This document shows positions 50,641 to 60,547 of a stretch of DNA of 64,000 nucleotides, in pieces. The position numbers and the translations under genes were made by a program. Source of the stretch: Bacteroidales bacterium H5 (lineage in GTDB: Bacteria; Bacteroidota; Bacteroidia; Bacteroidales; Muribaculaceae). The stretch covers positions 132,400 through 196,399 of the forward strand of contig DAAQ01000028.1 of assembly GCA_001701225.1 (NCBI GenBank). Direction: 5' to 3'. The stretch's first letter is position 1. The number at the start of each line of letters is the position of its first letter. The notes under the pieces were generated by a model that was not told the DNA's origin, searched no databases, and worked only from the letters and a program-made list of their open reading frames with translations.

Positions 50641-52551
50641 ATGAAAAAAATCCTTTCACTCTTCGCTGCCGCCGCGCTGGCCTTCGGGCCGGGAGCCGAT
50701 GTGCAGGCGGCAAAGAAAGTCCATACCATCGGAGACTCGACGATGGCCAACTATGACGAGAACGCCACCGTGACCCGTGGCTGGTGCCAGTATCTGCAGC
50801 AGTTCCTCACAGGCATCGAGGTAAACAACCGTGGCAAGAACGGAGCATCGAGCAAGAGCTTCTATCTCGAGCCTTCCTTCTGGACCACCGTCAAGAACCA
50901 GATGCAGCCGGGCGACTATGTGCTGATACAGTTTGCCCATAACGACGAGAAGACCGGCGGTATGGACGGCGACGAGGTCAAGGCATATTATAACTCGATA
51001 GGCGACAACGCCGCTGCAGCAGCCACCGACTATCGCGGCACCAATCCCTCGACTACCTATAAGGATTATCTGCGCAAGTATGTCGACGAGACCCGTGCCC
51101 TCGGGTGCGAGCCTGTCCTGGTCGGCCCCGTGTGCCGCATGTATTTCTCGGGCAACACCATACGCCGCAACGGCCGTCACGACCTCGGCGACAGCTTCTC
51201 GGTGATAACTGGGTCGGGCATACTCGAGAAACAGAGTGTCCCCGCCTCAGACCACACCATGGACTATGTGCAGTCCATGAAGGATGTGGCCGCAGAGAAG
51301 GGTGTCCCCTTCATCGACCTCACCACGGCCACCGCCGACCTCTATCTCAGCTATGGTGACTCCGACTGCCATTCGATACTCGGCGACGGCGCGGGCTCGA
51401 CCCACCTCAGCGCCACCGGTGCGGCCCTGATAGCGCGCCGTTTCGTGCAGCTTGCATCCGACGCAGGTGTGATGGCCGAATATGCCAATCTGTCGGGCGA
51501 GTTAGGGGTATCACCCGCTGACGGCTCGATGGGACAGGGATATGTCGGGCAGACCTTGCAGAAGGAATTCCTTGTCTCGGGTTTCAGCCTCGAGCCCGCT
51601 GCCGGGAATGTCACCGTCTCGGCTACCGAAGCCATCGAGCTCTCGGCCGACGGCGGGGTGACATGGAGCTCGGACATAGCGATGCCTTATGAGTGGAGTA
51701 CGCTGGTCGGAAAGTTCCAGGTACGTATGACCATCGACAAGGCAGGCGAGAATATCGGCGCGTTCACCATCTCCGCTCCCTCGGGGATATCGAGGACAGT
51801 CACCGTGACCGGGACAGGTGTCGAGCTGTCGGGCGGTGTCGAGGTCAACGCATACTGGCGTCTCGAGAAGGATGACGCATGCGAGCTCACAGGCCCCGCC
51901 GAACCCCTCGCCGAGAGCTGGCACGGCATGGAACTGCAGCGCTATTCAAACCCCAACGCCAACACCGTCTGGCCCGACTGGACGGGTTTTGACGCCTCGC
52001 GCAAGACACAGCGCAACGTCATCGAGGGTGGCGCATGGCCCGACGGCGAGATCGACGAGGTGTCGACCCGCTATATCGAGTTCGGCCTCAAGGCAATGCC
52101 CGGCACCACGCTCTCTGTCGACGAGATAAGCTGTTTCCTGTGCGGATGCGGCGGCAACGGCATGTGCGTCAACGTGTGGTACTCGGTCGCCGACGATTTC
52201 TCGGACGCGAGGCAGATTTTCCATTACGAGAAACTCCCCTCAAACAATATGCAGTATATCAAGGAGGTGCCTGTGCTGAGTCTCGACGGGGGACAGACCC
52301 TGCGTCTCCGTTTCTATCCGTGGTATAACGGCGCGGCCACCGGCAAGACCATCTGCCTCTCTGACATAAGGATTCACGGCTATGCGTCTGACAACAGCGC
52401 CCTTGCCGCAGTCACCGCCGCAGGTGTCGTCGACACCGCATATTATACCCTCCAGGGGATACGCGTGGGCGCACCCGCACAAGGCAACCTCTATATTGTC
52501 CGCGACACCCTCTCTGACGGTGGTGTCAGGACCAGGAAAGTCATATTTTGA
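50641..52551 (+). CDS. rhamnogalacturonan acetylesterase-like protein (CE12) with T9SS-like tail
   Basis: The 636-residue protein has a signal peptide (about 1-23) and an SGNH esterase domain (about 25-280): Ser33 in HTIGDSTMANY, the oxyanion block NNRGKNGASS, FAHNDEK, and the Asp/His pair in GAGSTHLSATG. A small beta-domain (about 285-395) and a beta-sandwich (about 400-585) follow. The tail (YTLQGIRVGAP, GNLYIVRDT, RKVIF) resembles a type A sorting domain. CE12 enzymes remove acetyl groups from rhamnogalacturonan I. The pectinesterase gene follows after 23 nt. Confidence 0.9.
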   Translation: MKKILSLFAAAALAFGPGADVQAAKKVHTIGDSTMANYDENATVTRGWCQYLQQFLTGIEVNNRGKNGASSKSFYLEPSFWTTVKNQMQPGDYVLIQFAHNDEKTGGMDGDEVKAYYNSIGDNAAAAATDYRGTNPSTTYKDYLRKYVDETRALGCEPVLVGPVCRMYFSGNTIRRNGRHDLGDSFSVITGSGILEKQSVPASDHTMDYVQSMKDVAAEKGVPFIDLTTATADLYLSYGDSDCHSILGDGAGSTHLSATGAALIARRFVQLASDAGVMAEYANLSGELGVSPADGSMGQGYVGQTLQKEFLVSGFSLEPAAGNVTVSATEAIELSADGGVTWSSDIAMPYEWSTLVGKFQVRMTIDKAGENIGAFTISAPSGISRTVTVTGTGVELSGGVEVNAYWRLEKDDACELTGPAEPLAESWHGMELQRYSNPNANTVWPDWTGFDASRKTQRNVIEGGAWPDGEIDEVSTRYIEFGLKAMPGTTLSVDEISCFLCGCGGNGMCVNVWYSVADDFSDARQIFHYEKLPSNNMQYIKEVPVLSLDGGQTLRLRFYPWYNGAATGKTICLSDIRIHGYASDNSALAAVTAAGVVDTAYYTLQGIRVGAPAQGNLYIVRDTLSDGGVRTRKVIF

Positions 52552-52574
52552 AAAACCTTCAAATCATATACCCA

Positions 52575-55500
52575 ATGACAGGAAAAATGTTCATCACCCT
52601 CCTGGCGGCCGCTGCGCTGTCGGGAGCTCCGGCCATGGCGCAGGACGCCGTGACGCTGGCGTCGTGGACCTTCGAGACAGGCTATGACCTGACCCATGAA
52701 GGCAACGACTACACCTACACCCCCAACGGCGGTGACGCCGCCGACACCGGCGCGCTATGGTTCAATGCCGCCACCCCGCACATCCTCCCCGAGGCGAGTG
52801 CCGGGGAGGCCGCTGCCTATGACCTCTCGGCATGGTCTGAGGGGCGATACTGGCAGCTCTGCAACGGCTACGAGACCCGCGTGTTCCGCATCGAGAACAC
52901 CGCGGAGAATGTCGCCACGGATTTTACAGACCCCGCCAACCACAAGGCTTACTATCAGGTGACCTTCCCCACCACGGGCTACCGCGACATAAACCTGACA
53001 TTTGCCATCGCTCCCGGCAACAATACCGAGACACCCGTCGAGGTGGTGATGTCGACCGACGGCGGCCAGACATGGCTCGACGCCGGGGCCGTGAACACAT
53101 CGGCTGTATGGTTCCAGTATGCCGACCGCACCGTATCCCTCTCGGCCAACAACAAGGATAAGGTGATGGTGCGTCTGCTCCCCACAGCGGGCACCACCAA
53201 CTGGAACCTGCGCAATCTCTCAATCTCCGGCTCGGCCGTGGAGGCTCTTCCCTCGGTCAGCAACCGGGATGTGGATTTCGCATGGCCTATGGGTACTCTC
53301 GCGCCTCAGGGTCAGGCCGTGGCATCGCACGGCAATGTTTTTTCGGTCTATGAGCTTGCAGTCGGGAGCGGCCTCACCGTGACACGCACGGGTACCGTGA
53401 CCGGGGGCTCGGACCAGACCCTCTTCAAGCCCTCCAACAGCAACTCGAGCGAGTTCAAGGAGGAGGATGCCCTCATCATGACCGTCGCGCCCAAGAAGGG
53501 TATCACCTTCCGGCCCACCGCCTTTGCCTTCCAGGCCAGCAAGCATGGCACGAGCGGCGGCAACATCGCCCTCGAGGTACGCCGTGGCGACAGGAGCGTC
53601 ATGGTCAATGATGCCCTCAACCCGGAGCGAGCCAACGCGGGCAATTTCGTATCGCATTTCAACGAGGCCATCACCGATTTTGACGCATCGTCAGAGCCTG
53701 TGACAGTGGTACTCTACATCAACAAGCTCGCCGACAACAAGGAACTCGGATTCGCAGACCTCACCCTCTATGGCGTGGCCGACGGTCAGGTAGAGGCCGT
53801 CCCGGTCTATACATTCAGCCTGAGGTCGGCTGTCGAGGGTGCGGGCGCGCTCTCGTGCTCGCCTGCCGGAAACGAGTTTGACGAGGGGACACAGCTCACC
53901 GTCTCGGCCACCGAGAATTTCGGCTATCATTTCACCAACTGGACCGATGGCGCGGGCAATGTCGTCTCCGAGGCCAATCCGTACAGGTTCGAGATCATGG
54001 CAGACACCGAGCTTGTGGCCAACTATGACAGGAACAATGTCTATGCCCTTAACCTGACGCTCGAAGGGGGTGCCAACGTGAACCAGGTGCTCTATACCCC
54101 CGAGGGGAATGTCGTTGACGGCATACACTATTACGAGGAAGGGACTGACGTCAAGCTCACCACTGTGGGCAACCGCATACTTACTTTCACCAATTGGGAG
54201 GACAACAGCACCGCTCCCGAGCGCGAGATAAGGATGGATGGCGACAAGAACCTCACAGCCACATTTTCGGCGTGCGACTATATCGTCGGGTGGGATTTCT
54301 ATTTCGACCAGCCCGCATCCGAGCGTGCCGCCGACTATAAGGCTGAGTCTGACAATGCCGGACTCCTGAGCCTCCACAATGCCGAGGGGAAGACGACCTC
54401 ATGGCTCACCCGAGGCATCGGCAACGGTGCCGAGAACGGCAAATGGGGTGCCCGCATCTGGAAACTCCGTTCGGACGGCAACTATTTCGAGGTCTCCTTC
54501 TCGACCCTCGGATATTCCAACGTAATCTGCTCGGCCGCCCTCGGCGTGAACTACAACACCTACTCGGTCAACAACGTGCAGTATAGCGTCGACGGTGAGA
54601 ACTATACCACCTTCGGCACATACAACCTGCAGCCCGGGTGGGTATCCAACGAGTTTGCCCTCCCCGCCGAGGCCGACAACAAGGCCCGCGTGTGGATACG
54701 CTTCATGCCCGACAGGGAGTCGCCGCTCGTAGGCAACGCTACCGATTATGACGGCCTCGCAATCGCCGAGCTCTTCATCCTCGCCGACCGCGACAGCGCC
54801 AACGACCAGATGGATCCCGAGCTTGTCGGTGTGATACCTGCCGACGGCTCGGAGAGTGTCTCGGCCACCGGGTCGATTATCCTCACTTTCAACGAGAAGG
54901 TCAAGCTCGGCATGGGCGACGCCACACTCAACGGCGAGCCTCTGACCCCGCGCCTCAGCGGCAAGAGCGTGGTATATCCATACGCAGGTCTTGACTATGC
55001 CACCTCCTATACATTCACTGTTCCCGCAGGGGCTATCACCGACCGCACAGGCAATCCGTTTGCCGGGATGACCATGACCTTCAGGACAATGGAGCGCGTA
55101 CAGCCCGAGGCACGCCTATATGACGTCATCGTGGCCCGCGACGGCAGCGGCGATTACGCATCGCTCCAGGAGGCCATCGACGCCGCTCCCTCGGGTCGTG
55201 TCAAGCCCTGGCTCATCTTTGTCAAGAACGGCGAGTATAAGGAGCATATCGACATCCCCGCATCCAAGCCCATGCTCCACATCATCGGCCAGGACCGCGA
55301 CAAGACCGTAGTGCTCGACGACCGCCTCTGCGGCGGTGAGAACGCAGTTCATGTCAGCGTCGGCGCCACCGTGGTCGTCAATGCCAATGACTGCCTCTTC
55401 GAGAACATCACTCTCGAGAACTCTTACGGCCACGTGCAGCAGGCCGGTCCGCAGGCTCTTGCCCTGAACACCGCCGGCGACCGCACCGTGTTCAACAATG

Positions 55501-56459
55501 TTGCCATGCTCTCGTATCAGGACACATGGATTACCCCCTCGACATCCAACTACCGCGCATACGTCCGCAACTCGTTCATCGAGGGTGCTGTGGATTTCAT
55601 CTACAACAGCGGCAACATCTACATCGACAACACCACCCTCTACATCAACCGCAAGAGCGGCGGTTTCATCGTGGCTCCGTCACATGCGGCCGATGTCGAG
55701 TGGGGATATGTGTTCAACAACTGTACCATCACCGCTCCCGGCAATCCCAAGGAGACCGATGTATGGCTTGGACGTCCCTGGCACAACCAGCCCAAGACCG
55801 TGTTCCTCAACACACGCGCCGAGGTGACCATCCCCGCTACCGGCTGGTATGAGACCATGGGCGGACTCCCCGCCATCTGGGCCGACTGGAACACTGTCGA
55901 CGGCGACGGCAATCCCGTTGACCTCTCGCAGCGCCGCGACACATATTATTATACCGACTCGAACGGCGAGCGCGTCTATGGCAAGGCCAAGAACTACCTG
56001 ACCGACGAGGAGGCCGCACAGTACACCGTGCGCAATGTCCTCTCGGGCTCGGACAACTGGGAGCCTGTCATCAAGACCGAGCCATGTTCCGCACCCGCGC
56101 CTGTCATCGCACAGAGCGGCGACATCACATGGGAGGCTGTCCCCTATGCCATCTGCTATGTAGTGACCAAGGGGGATGACGTAGTAGCCATCACCACCGA
56201 GACCTCTGTCCATGCTGCAGACGCAGCCGATGCCGAGGGTTACATGGTACAGGCTGTCAACGAATTCGGCGGTCTCTCGGCCAAGGGTGTGGCCCTCCCC
56301 GAGAGCGGTGTCATCGACACTGTGGCCGATGGTGGCACCGTAATCGGAATATATGACCTGCAGGGACGCGCCATCGCATCCCCCGTGCGTGGCATCAATA
56401 TCGTGCGCACACTCAATGCCGACGGCACTGTCTCGGCATCAAAGATGCTTGTGAAATAA
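52575..56459 (+). CDS. multidomain pectinesterase (CE8) with T9SS-like tail
   Basis: The 1294-residue protein starts at MTGKMFITLLAAAALSGAPA; a TTG further upstream overlaps the previous gene. It has N-terminal beta-sandwiches, two bacterial-repeat (InlB-like) units at about 410-565 (EGAGALSCSPAGNEF; EGGANVNQVLYTPEG) and an Ig-like Big_5 domain at about 745-840 (PADGSESVSATGSI). The pectinesterase right-handed helix (about 848-1140) has GPQALAL, YQDTW, GAVDFIYN and the Arg of WLGRPW. The ending IYDLQGRAI, KMLVK is sorting-domain-like. It removes methyl esters from homogalacturonan. Confidence 0.92.
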   Translation: MTGKMFITLLAAAALSGAPAMAQDAVTLASWTFETGYDLTHEGNDYTYTPNGGDAADTGALWFNAATPHILPEASAGEAAAYDLSAWSEGRYWQLCNGYETRVFRIENTAENVATDFTDPANHKAYYQVTFPTTGYRDINLTFAIAPGNNTETPVEVVMSTDGGQTWLDAGAVNTSAVWFQYADRTVSLSANNKDKVMVRLLPTAGTTNWNLRNLSISGSAVEALPSVSNRDVDFAWPMGTLAPQGQAVASHGNVFSVYELAVGSGLTVTRTGTVTGGSDQTLFKPSNSNSSEFKEEDALIMTVAPKKGITFRPTAFAFQASKHGTSGGNIALEVRRGDRSVMVNDALNPERANAGNFVSHFNEAITDFDASSEPVTVVLYINKLADNKELGFADLTLYGVADGQVEAVPVYTFSLRSAVEGAGALSCSPAGNEFDEGTQLTVSATENFGYHFTNWTDGAGNVVSEANPYRFEIMADTELVANYDRNNVYALNLTLEGGANVNQVLYTPEGNVVDGIHYYEEGTDVKLTTVGNRILTFTNWEDNSTAPEREIRMDGDKNLTATFSACDYIVGWDFYFDQPASERAADYKAESDNAGLLSLHNAEGKTTSWLTRGIGNGAENGKWGARIWKLRSDGNYFEVSFSTLGYSNVICSAALGVNYNTYSVNNVQYSVDGENYTTFGTYNLQPGWVSNEFALPAEADNKARVWIRFMPDRESPLVGNATDYDGLAIAELFILADRDSANDQMDPELVGVIPADGSESVSATGSIILTFNEKVKLGMGDATLNGEPLTPRLSGKSVVYPYAGLDYATSYTFTVPAGAITDRTGNPFAGMTMTFRTMERVQPEARLYDVIVARDGSGDYASLQEAIDAAPSGRVKPWLIFVKNGEYKEHIDIPASKPMLHIIGQDRDKTVVLDDRLCGGENAVHVSVGATVVVNANDCLFENITLENSYGHVQQAGPQALALNTAGDRTVFNNVAMLSYQDTWITPSTSNYRAYVRNSFIEGAVDFIYNSGNIYIDNTTLYINRKSGGFIVAPSHAADVEWGYVFNNCTITAPGNPKETDVWLGRPWHNQPKTVFLNTRAEVTIPATGWYETMGGLPAIWADWNTVDGDGNPVDLSQRRDTYYYTDSNGERVYGKAKNYLTDEEAAQYTVRNVLSGSDNWEPVIKTEPCSAPAPVIAQSGDITWEAVPYAICYVVTKGDDVVAITTETSVHAADAADAEGYMVQAVNEFGGLSAKGVALPESGVIDTVADGGTVIGIYDLQGRAIASPVRGINIVRTLNADGTVSASKMLVK

Positions 56460-56481
56460 TAAGGATTGGTATTAAATAGAG

Positions 56482-56517
56482 CCCGGTGGCACCAGAAGGT
56501 GGTGTCACCGGGTTTTG
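56482..56517 (+). terminator. intrinsic terminator of the pectin operon
   Basis: CCCGGTG (56482-56488) pairs with CACCGGG (56506-56512), with a nested CACC/GGTG, followed by TTTT. It abuts the stop of the convergent regulator gene. Confidence 0.75.
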
Positions 56518-59118
56518 TTATCCTTTCCTGTATGCTGTCGGGGTCACTCCATGGGTGGCCTTGAAGCATTTGCCGAAATAGTTGAGGTCAGAGAATCCGC
56601 AGTCGTATGCAATCTCCTTGACGGCCATGTCGGTGGTACGCAGCAGTGTGGCGGCGCGGGCCATGCGTGTCTGGCGCATGAAGTCGGCCGGCGAGACACC
56701 CATCAGCGCGCGCATCTTGCGGGTGAGGTTGCTGCGGCTCATGCCTATGGCCGCGGCCATCCCGTCGACATCGGCCTCCGGGTCGGCAAGGCTGGTGTTG
56801 ACATATTCCATCACCCGCTGCATGAAACCGTTGTCGGCCTCGCTCACTGCCGGAGCAGGCGTTGGTTCGGGTGCGGGAGCCTCATCGTCGGGGGCGTTCT
56901 GCTGCTCCATCAGCCTCAGATATGCCTCAAGGGTCTCGCGCTGCTTGCGCCTGATGGCACGTATATACATCACGGTCCATACGGCACCTCCCACCGCCGA
57001 CAGTATCAGCAGCACGAAGATGGCCCGTGCCCAGATGGTCTCGTACCAGCGTGGGGTGACGGTGAGGGTGAGGCGTCGGGCATAGGCCGAAGGACGGCCT
57101 ATGTGGTCTGTCACGGTGACGTCGATGTCATAGCTCCCCGGCGCGAGGTCGTAGAGGGTTATGGAGCGCGAGGTCGAGGGTGCGCTCCATTCGCCCCCGT
57201 CTATGCTCACGCTGTACCGCAGCTCGCCGGGCCACGAATATTCGGGTGCGGCAAACCGCAGTGTCAGCGACCGCTCTGACTCGCCGAGCGTGAGATATGA
57301 TGTCGTGGCGGTGAGCAGCGTGTCACGTCCACCCTGTATGGATGCCGAGGTGAATATGACGCGGCACGCGGTGTCGGCCGGGGCATCGGGCGCGAGGCTT
57401 GCGGCTATGCCGCCTTCGGCGGTACCGAGCAGCCACCGTCCGTCGGCAAGACGCAGGGGACGCATGTCGGTGAAGCGCATGCGGCGTTCCCAGTATCCCT
57501 CGCCGAATACCTGCGGGTCGCCCCCGGGCACCTCCGGGTCGATGGTATAGAGATGTCCCGGCCCGACGGCGAGCAGACGGCCCGACGGCATCGCCGTGAG
57601 GGCCATGGCCACGTCGAGACGGTTTGACACGGGGTCGTCATAGCTTGTGAACTCGCCCGGGGCGTGCATGCCGCTCACCCCGTCGCTCTCGGTCGACACG
57701 AACAGGCCGGTCGGAGTGACCACAGCGTCGGTGACGGCTATGCACCCGAGCGACGACAGCCTCCCGGCCTCGGTGACATGCAGCCGTGCGGGGAGATTCC
57801 TGCGCATCTCGACCAGGCCGCCTGTCGTGGCGGCATATATCACTGTGTCGCCCGCGAGGGCCAGGCGCCGGCATCCCAGCGCGTCGGGGGGATAGCTGGC
57901 GTAGGTCACTGTCTCGGGACTGTCGGAACAGGGGTTGAGGATGGTCTTCATGCCGTCGCCGAGTGTGGCGATATGCAGCCGCCCGAGCCTGTCGGGCACG
58001 ATGTCATAGATATTTCCGCCGCAAATCCCGCGTACCTCATAGCGGTCATCTCCGGCAGGTGTGAGGCGCGTGAGGCCGTCGGGTTTGGCTCCCGCCCACA
58101 CGGTGCCGTCGGGCGAGACGGCCAGCGAGTACACGGCGTGCCCCCAGCTCACGAAGCTGTCCGAGAGCCTCCCCGTGGGGCTGAGATATTTCGGCGTGCC
58201 TGAGAGGAGGGCGTCATATACCGCCACGGCCTTGCGGTCGGGCTCGGAGACCCAGACACGTCCGAGGCTGTCGCGCGCCGAGGCTATGATGCGGTGCCCC
58301 TCGCCTCCGGGCAGAGGGGTGTAGGGGAGTACCCCCGGCGAAAGACGCAGGGCACCCCGAGAGCTGCAGAACCACAGGCCTCCCTGAGTATCGGGGGTGC
58401 AGAACCGCAGGGAGCCGTCGGCCACGCCGAGGTCGATGACCTCGCGGGGCTCCGAAGCGCGGTTCTCGGCAAAGGCCACTATGCCGTCGCGGGTCACTGT
58501 CCACACATGCCCGTCGCCATCCTCGCGGCAATATGCCTGCTGCTGATATGTATATGGGCCGAAATCACCCAACTTGCGGTTTGAGAACGAGGCATATCTC
58601 ATCTGCGGCTCGCTGTCGGTGAGCCAGGCCCCCTCGACGGGATTGTTGTCGGGCACTATGAGCCACCCGGCGTCGGTGCGTGCCACCACGGTGTCATATC
58701 CCGCGGTCTGTCTCCACGATTTGACCGGAAGCCGTCGGCCAAGACGCTCCTCGATGGCCGTGTGCACATCCTCAAACCTGTATGTCGAGGGGTCGAGGCG
58801 CACCAGCCGGTCGTCTATGCGGCACCACAGCCGTCCGTCGGCCGCGGGCTTGATGTCGCGGTATCGCGACGAGTAGCGGCGTGCGCTGTCGCCGGGCGCG
58901 GGGCGTATGACGGCGAAATCATATCCGTCAAAGCGGTTCAGTCCGTTCCAGGTGGCTATCCATACCAGCCCGTCGCGGTCAACGGCAATCTGCTTGACCG
59001 ACCGTTGCGACAGGCCGTCCTCCTCGTCGAAGAACCTGACCCCGCAGCGCGGTGTCACGGCCCCGCAGAGGTGGAGCGATACGGACAGGATGATGATGAG
59101 GTGGAAGAGTCGTTTCAT
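56518..59118 (-). CDS. membrane-anchored AraC-type regulator with propeller sensor, no kinase
   Basis: The 866-residue protein starts at MKRLFHLIIILSVSLHLCG, just inside a -7 box. It has a signal peptide, a periplasmic propeller (DEEDGLSQRSVKQIAVDRDGLVWIATWNGLNRFDG at the start), a Y_Y_Y domain (SVSIDGGEWSAP; YDLAPGSYDIDVTVTD) and one membrane helix at about 699-720. An acidic Pro/Ala linker then leads to an AraC HTH (about 775-864, VDGMAAAIGMSRSNLTRKM; VKEIAYDCGFSDLNYFGKCF). Histidine kinase and receiver domains are absent. It is convergent with the CE12-CE8 operon, the likely target. Confidence 0.88.
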   Translation of the reverse strand: MKRLFHLIIILSVSLHLCGAVTPRCGVRFFDEEDGLSQRSVKQIAVDRDGLVWIATWNGLNRFDGYDFAVIRPAPGDSARRYSSRYRDIKPAADGRLWCRIDDRLVRLDPSTYRFEDVHTAIEERLGRRLPVKSWRQTAGYDTVVARTDAGWLIVPDNNPVEGAWLTDSEPQMRYASFSNRKLGDFGPYTYQQQAYCREDGDGHVWTVTRDGIVAFAENRASEPREVIDLGVADGSLRFCTPDTQGGLWFCSSRGALRLSPGVLPYTPLPGGEGHRIIASARDSLGRVWVSEPDRKAVAVYDALLSGTPKYLSPTGRLSDSFVSWGHAVYSLAVSPDGTVWAGAKPDGLTRLTPAGDDRYEVRGICGGNIYDIVPDRLGRLHIATLGDGMKTILNPCSDSPETVTYASYPPDALGCRRLALAGDTVIYAATTGGLVEMRRNLPARLHVTEAGRLSSLGCIAVTDAVVTPTGLFVSTESDGVSGMHAPGEFTSYDDPVSNRLDVAMALTAMPSGRLLAVGPGHLYTIDPEVPGGDPQVFGEGYWERRMRFTDMRPLRLADGRWLLGTAEGGIAASLAPDAPADTACRVIFTSASIQGGRDTLLTATTSYLTLGESERSLTLRFAAPEYSWPGELRYSVSIDGGEWSAPSTSRSITLYDLAPGSYDIDVTVTDHIGRPSAYARRLTLTVTPRWYETIWARAIFVLLILSAVGGAVWTVMYIRAIRRKQRETLEAYLRLMEQQNAPDDEAPAPEPTPAPAVSEADNGFMQRVMEYVNTSLADPEADVDGMAAAIGMSRSNLTRKMRALMGVSPADFMRQTRMARAATLLRTTDMAVKEIAYDCGFSDLNYFGKCFKATHGVTPTAYRKG

Positions 59119-59125
59119 GGCATTG

Positions 59126-59133
59126 CAAATATA
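59126..59133 (-). promoter_or_regulatory. -7 box of the second AraC-type regulator
   Basis: Reads TATATTTG on the minus strand, 7 nt from the ATG at 59118, supporting that start and a nearly leaderless mRNA. Confidence 0.55.
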
Positions 59134-59150
59134 GCCATTTTTTGGCGAAG

Positions 59151-59197
59151 TGTCCGTTTTTGATGTCCGAAAACGGACAAGTGTCCGTTTTCGGACA
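59151..59197 (+). promoter_or_regulatory. tandem palindromic activator sites (TGTCCG-N4-CGGACA)
   Basis: Two perfect 16-bp palindromes at 59164-59179 and 59182-59197 have centres 18 bp apart, and a half site TGTCCGTTTT lies at 59151-59160. They are 46-92 bp upstream of the sigma-54 promoter, a usual place for enhancer sites bound by a dimeric NtrC-type activator. They also overlap the upstream region of the divergent regulator. Confidence 0.8.
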
Positions 59198-59242
59198 CCC
59201 CTCGAAAATGATAATATGCGTATAATCAGCAAATTAAATTTT

Positions 59243-59257
59243 TGGCACGGTATTTGT
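59243..59257 (+). promoter_or_regulatory. sigma-54 promoter (-24/-12)
   Basis: TGGCACG-GTAT-TTGT matches the consensus TGGCACG-N4-TTGC at every position but the last. Spacing between GG and TG is exact. Predicted transcription start is near 59268, 28 nt before the adaptor ATG. No TAnnTTTG box lies upstream of this operon. Confidence 0.8.
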
Positions 59258-59295
59258 TACTTTCCGGGGCAGAAAAAAATAAACCAACAAAATAA

Positions 59296-60543
59296 ATGGA
59301 CAGAGAGATACCCAAATCAGAGATTGCACGCCGCAAGCGCATTATGTGGATACGCGGCGGAATTGTGGCCGCTGTGGCCGTGGTCGCGGTCGGAGCCATG
59401 CTGCTCGGCCTGCGCAAGAGCGTCAAGGCCTCAGACCTGAAATTCTCGGAGGTAGAGCGCGGCTCGATCGAGACATCTGTGAGCGCATCGGGCAAGGTTG
59501 CCCCCGCTTTTGAAGAAATCATCAACTCGCCCATCGCCACAAGGGTGGTCGAGGTGTTCTGCAAGAGCGGCGACTCGGTAGGCGAGGGTACACCGCTGCT
59601 GCGCCTCGACCTGCAGAGTGCCGAGACCGAGCTTGACAAGCTGGCCGACGAGCTGCGCATCAAGAGCCTCAATGTCGAGCAGACACGCCTCAACATCGCC
59701 ACCTACCTGAAAGACCTCGACATGAAGGTCAAGGTCAAGGAGATGAACGTCAACCGCCTCAAGGCCGAGGTCGAGAACGAGAAGCGTCTCGACTCGCTCG
59801 GCTCGGGCACGGGCGACAAGGTACGCGAGGCCGAGTTCGCATACAACACCGCACGTCTCGAGCTGACTCAGCTCAGGCAGCAGCTCGAGAACGAGCGCAG
59901 CGTCAAGAAAGCCGAGGCCGAGCGCGCCGAGCTCGAGCTGAGCATCTTCCGCAAGAATGTCACCGAGCAGCAGCGCACCCTCGAGGACGCACAGATACGC
60001 TCGCCGCGTGCCGCGACACTCACATATATCAACAATGAGGTTGGCTCGCGTGTGAGCCAGGGCGAGAAGGTGGCCGTCATCTCCGACCTGAGCCATTTCC
60101 GCGTCGACGCCGAGATTGCCGACAGCTATGGCGAGCGCGTGGCCCCCGGCGCACGTGTCGATGTCAAGATAGGCCGCGAGGTGCTCGGTGGTACCGTGGC
60201 CTCGGTCAATCCCCTCAGCCACAACGGAGTCATCACCTTCACCGTACGTCTGGACGACGACGACCATGGCCGTCTCCGCTCGGGTCTGCGCACCGATGTA
60301 TATGTGATGTGCGATGTCAAGGACGACATCATGCGCATACGCAACGGCTCGTACTACATGGGCCCCGGCGGATATGACATGTTCGTCGACACGGGCGACG
60401 GTGTCCTCACCCGCCGCAATGTCAGCCTCGGCGAGTCAAACTACGAATGGGTCGAGGTCAAGTCGGGCCTCAATCCGGGCGACAAGGTAGTCATATCTGA
60501 CATGAACGATTTCAAGAAACAGAAAACAATCAAACTCAAATAA
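59296..60543 (+). CDS. HlyD/MacA-type membrane fusion protein
   Basis: The 415-residue periplasmic adaptor has one N-terminal membrane helix (about 18-38), a beta-barrel/lipoyl half (VSASGKVAPAFEEIINSPI), a long alpha-helical hairpin coiled coil (about 100-225, with DKLADELRIKSLNVEQTRLN and RLELTQLRQQLENERSVKKAEAERAELELS), then the returning lipoyl half (QIRSPRAATLTYINNEVG) and a membrane-proximal domain. It links an inner-membrane ABC exporter to a TolC-like channel. First gene of the efflux operon; the ATPase gene follows after 4 nt. Confidence 0.93.
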   Translation: MDREIPKSEIARRKRIMWIRGGIVAAVAVVAVGAMLLGLRKSVKASDLKFSEVERGSIETSVSASGKVAPAFEEIINSPIATRVVEVFCKSGDSVGEGTPLLRLDLQSAETELDKLADELRIKSLNVEQTRLNIATYLKDLDMKVKVKEMNVNRLKAEVENEKRLDSLGSGTGDKVREAEFAYNTARLELTQLRQQLENERSVKKAEAERAELELSIFRKNVTEQQRTLEDAQIRSPRAATLTYINNEVGSRVSQGEKVAVISDLSHFRVDAEIADSYGERVAPGARVDVKIGREVLGGTVASVNPLSHNGVITFTVRLDDDDHGRLRSGLRTDVYVMCDVKDDIMRIRNGSYYMGPGGYDMFVDTGDGVLTRRNVSLGESNYEWVEVKSGLNPGDKVVISDMNDFKKQKTIKLK

Positions 60544-60547
60544 CACC

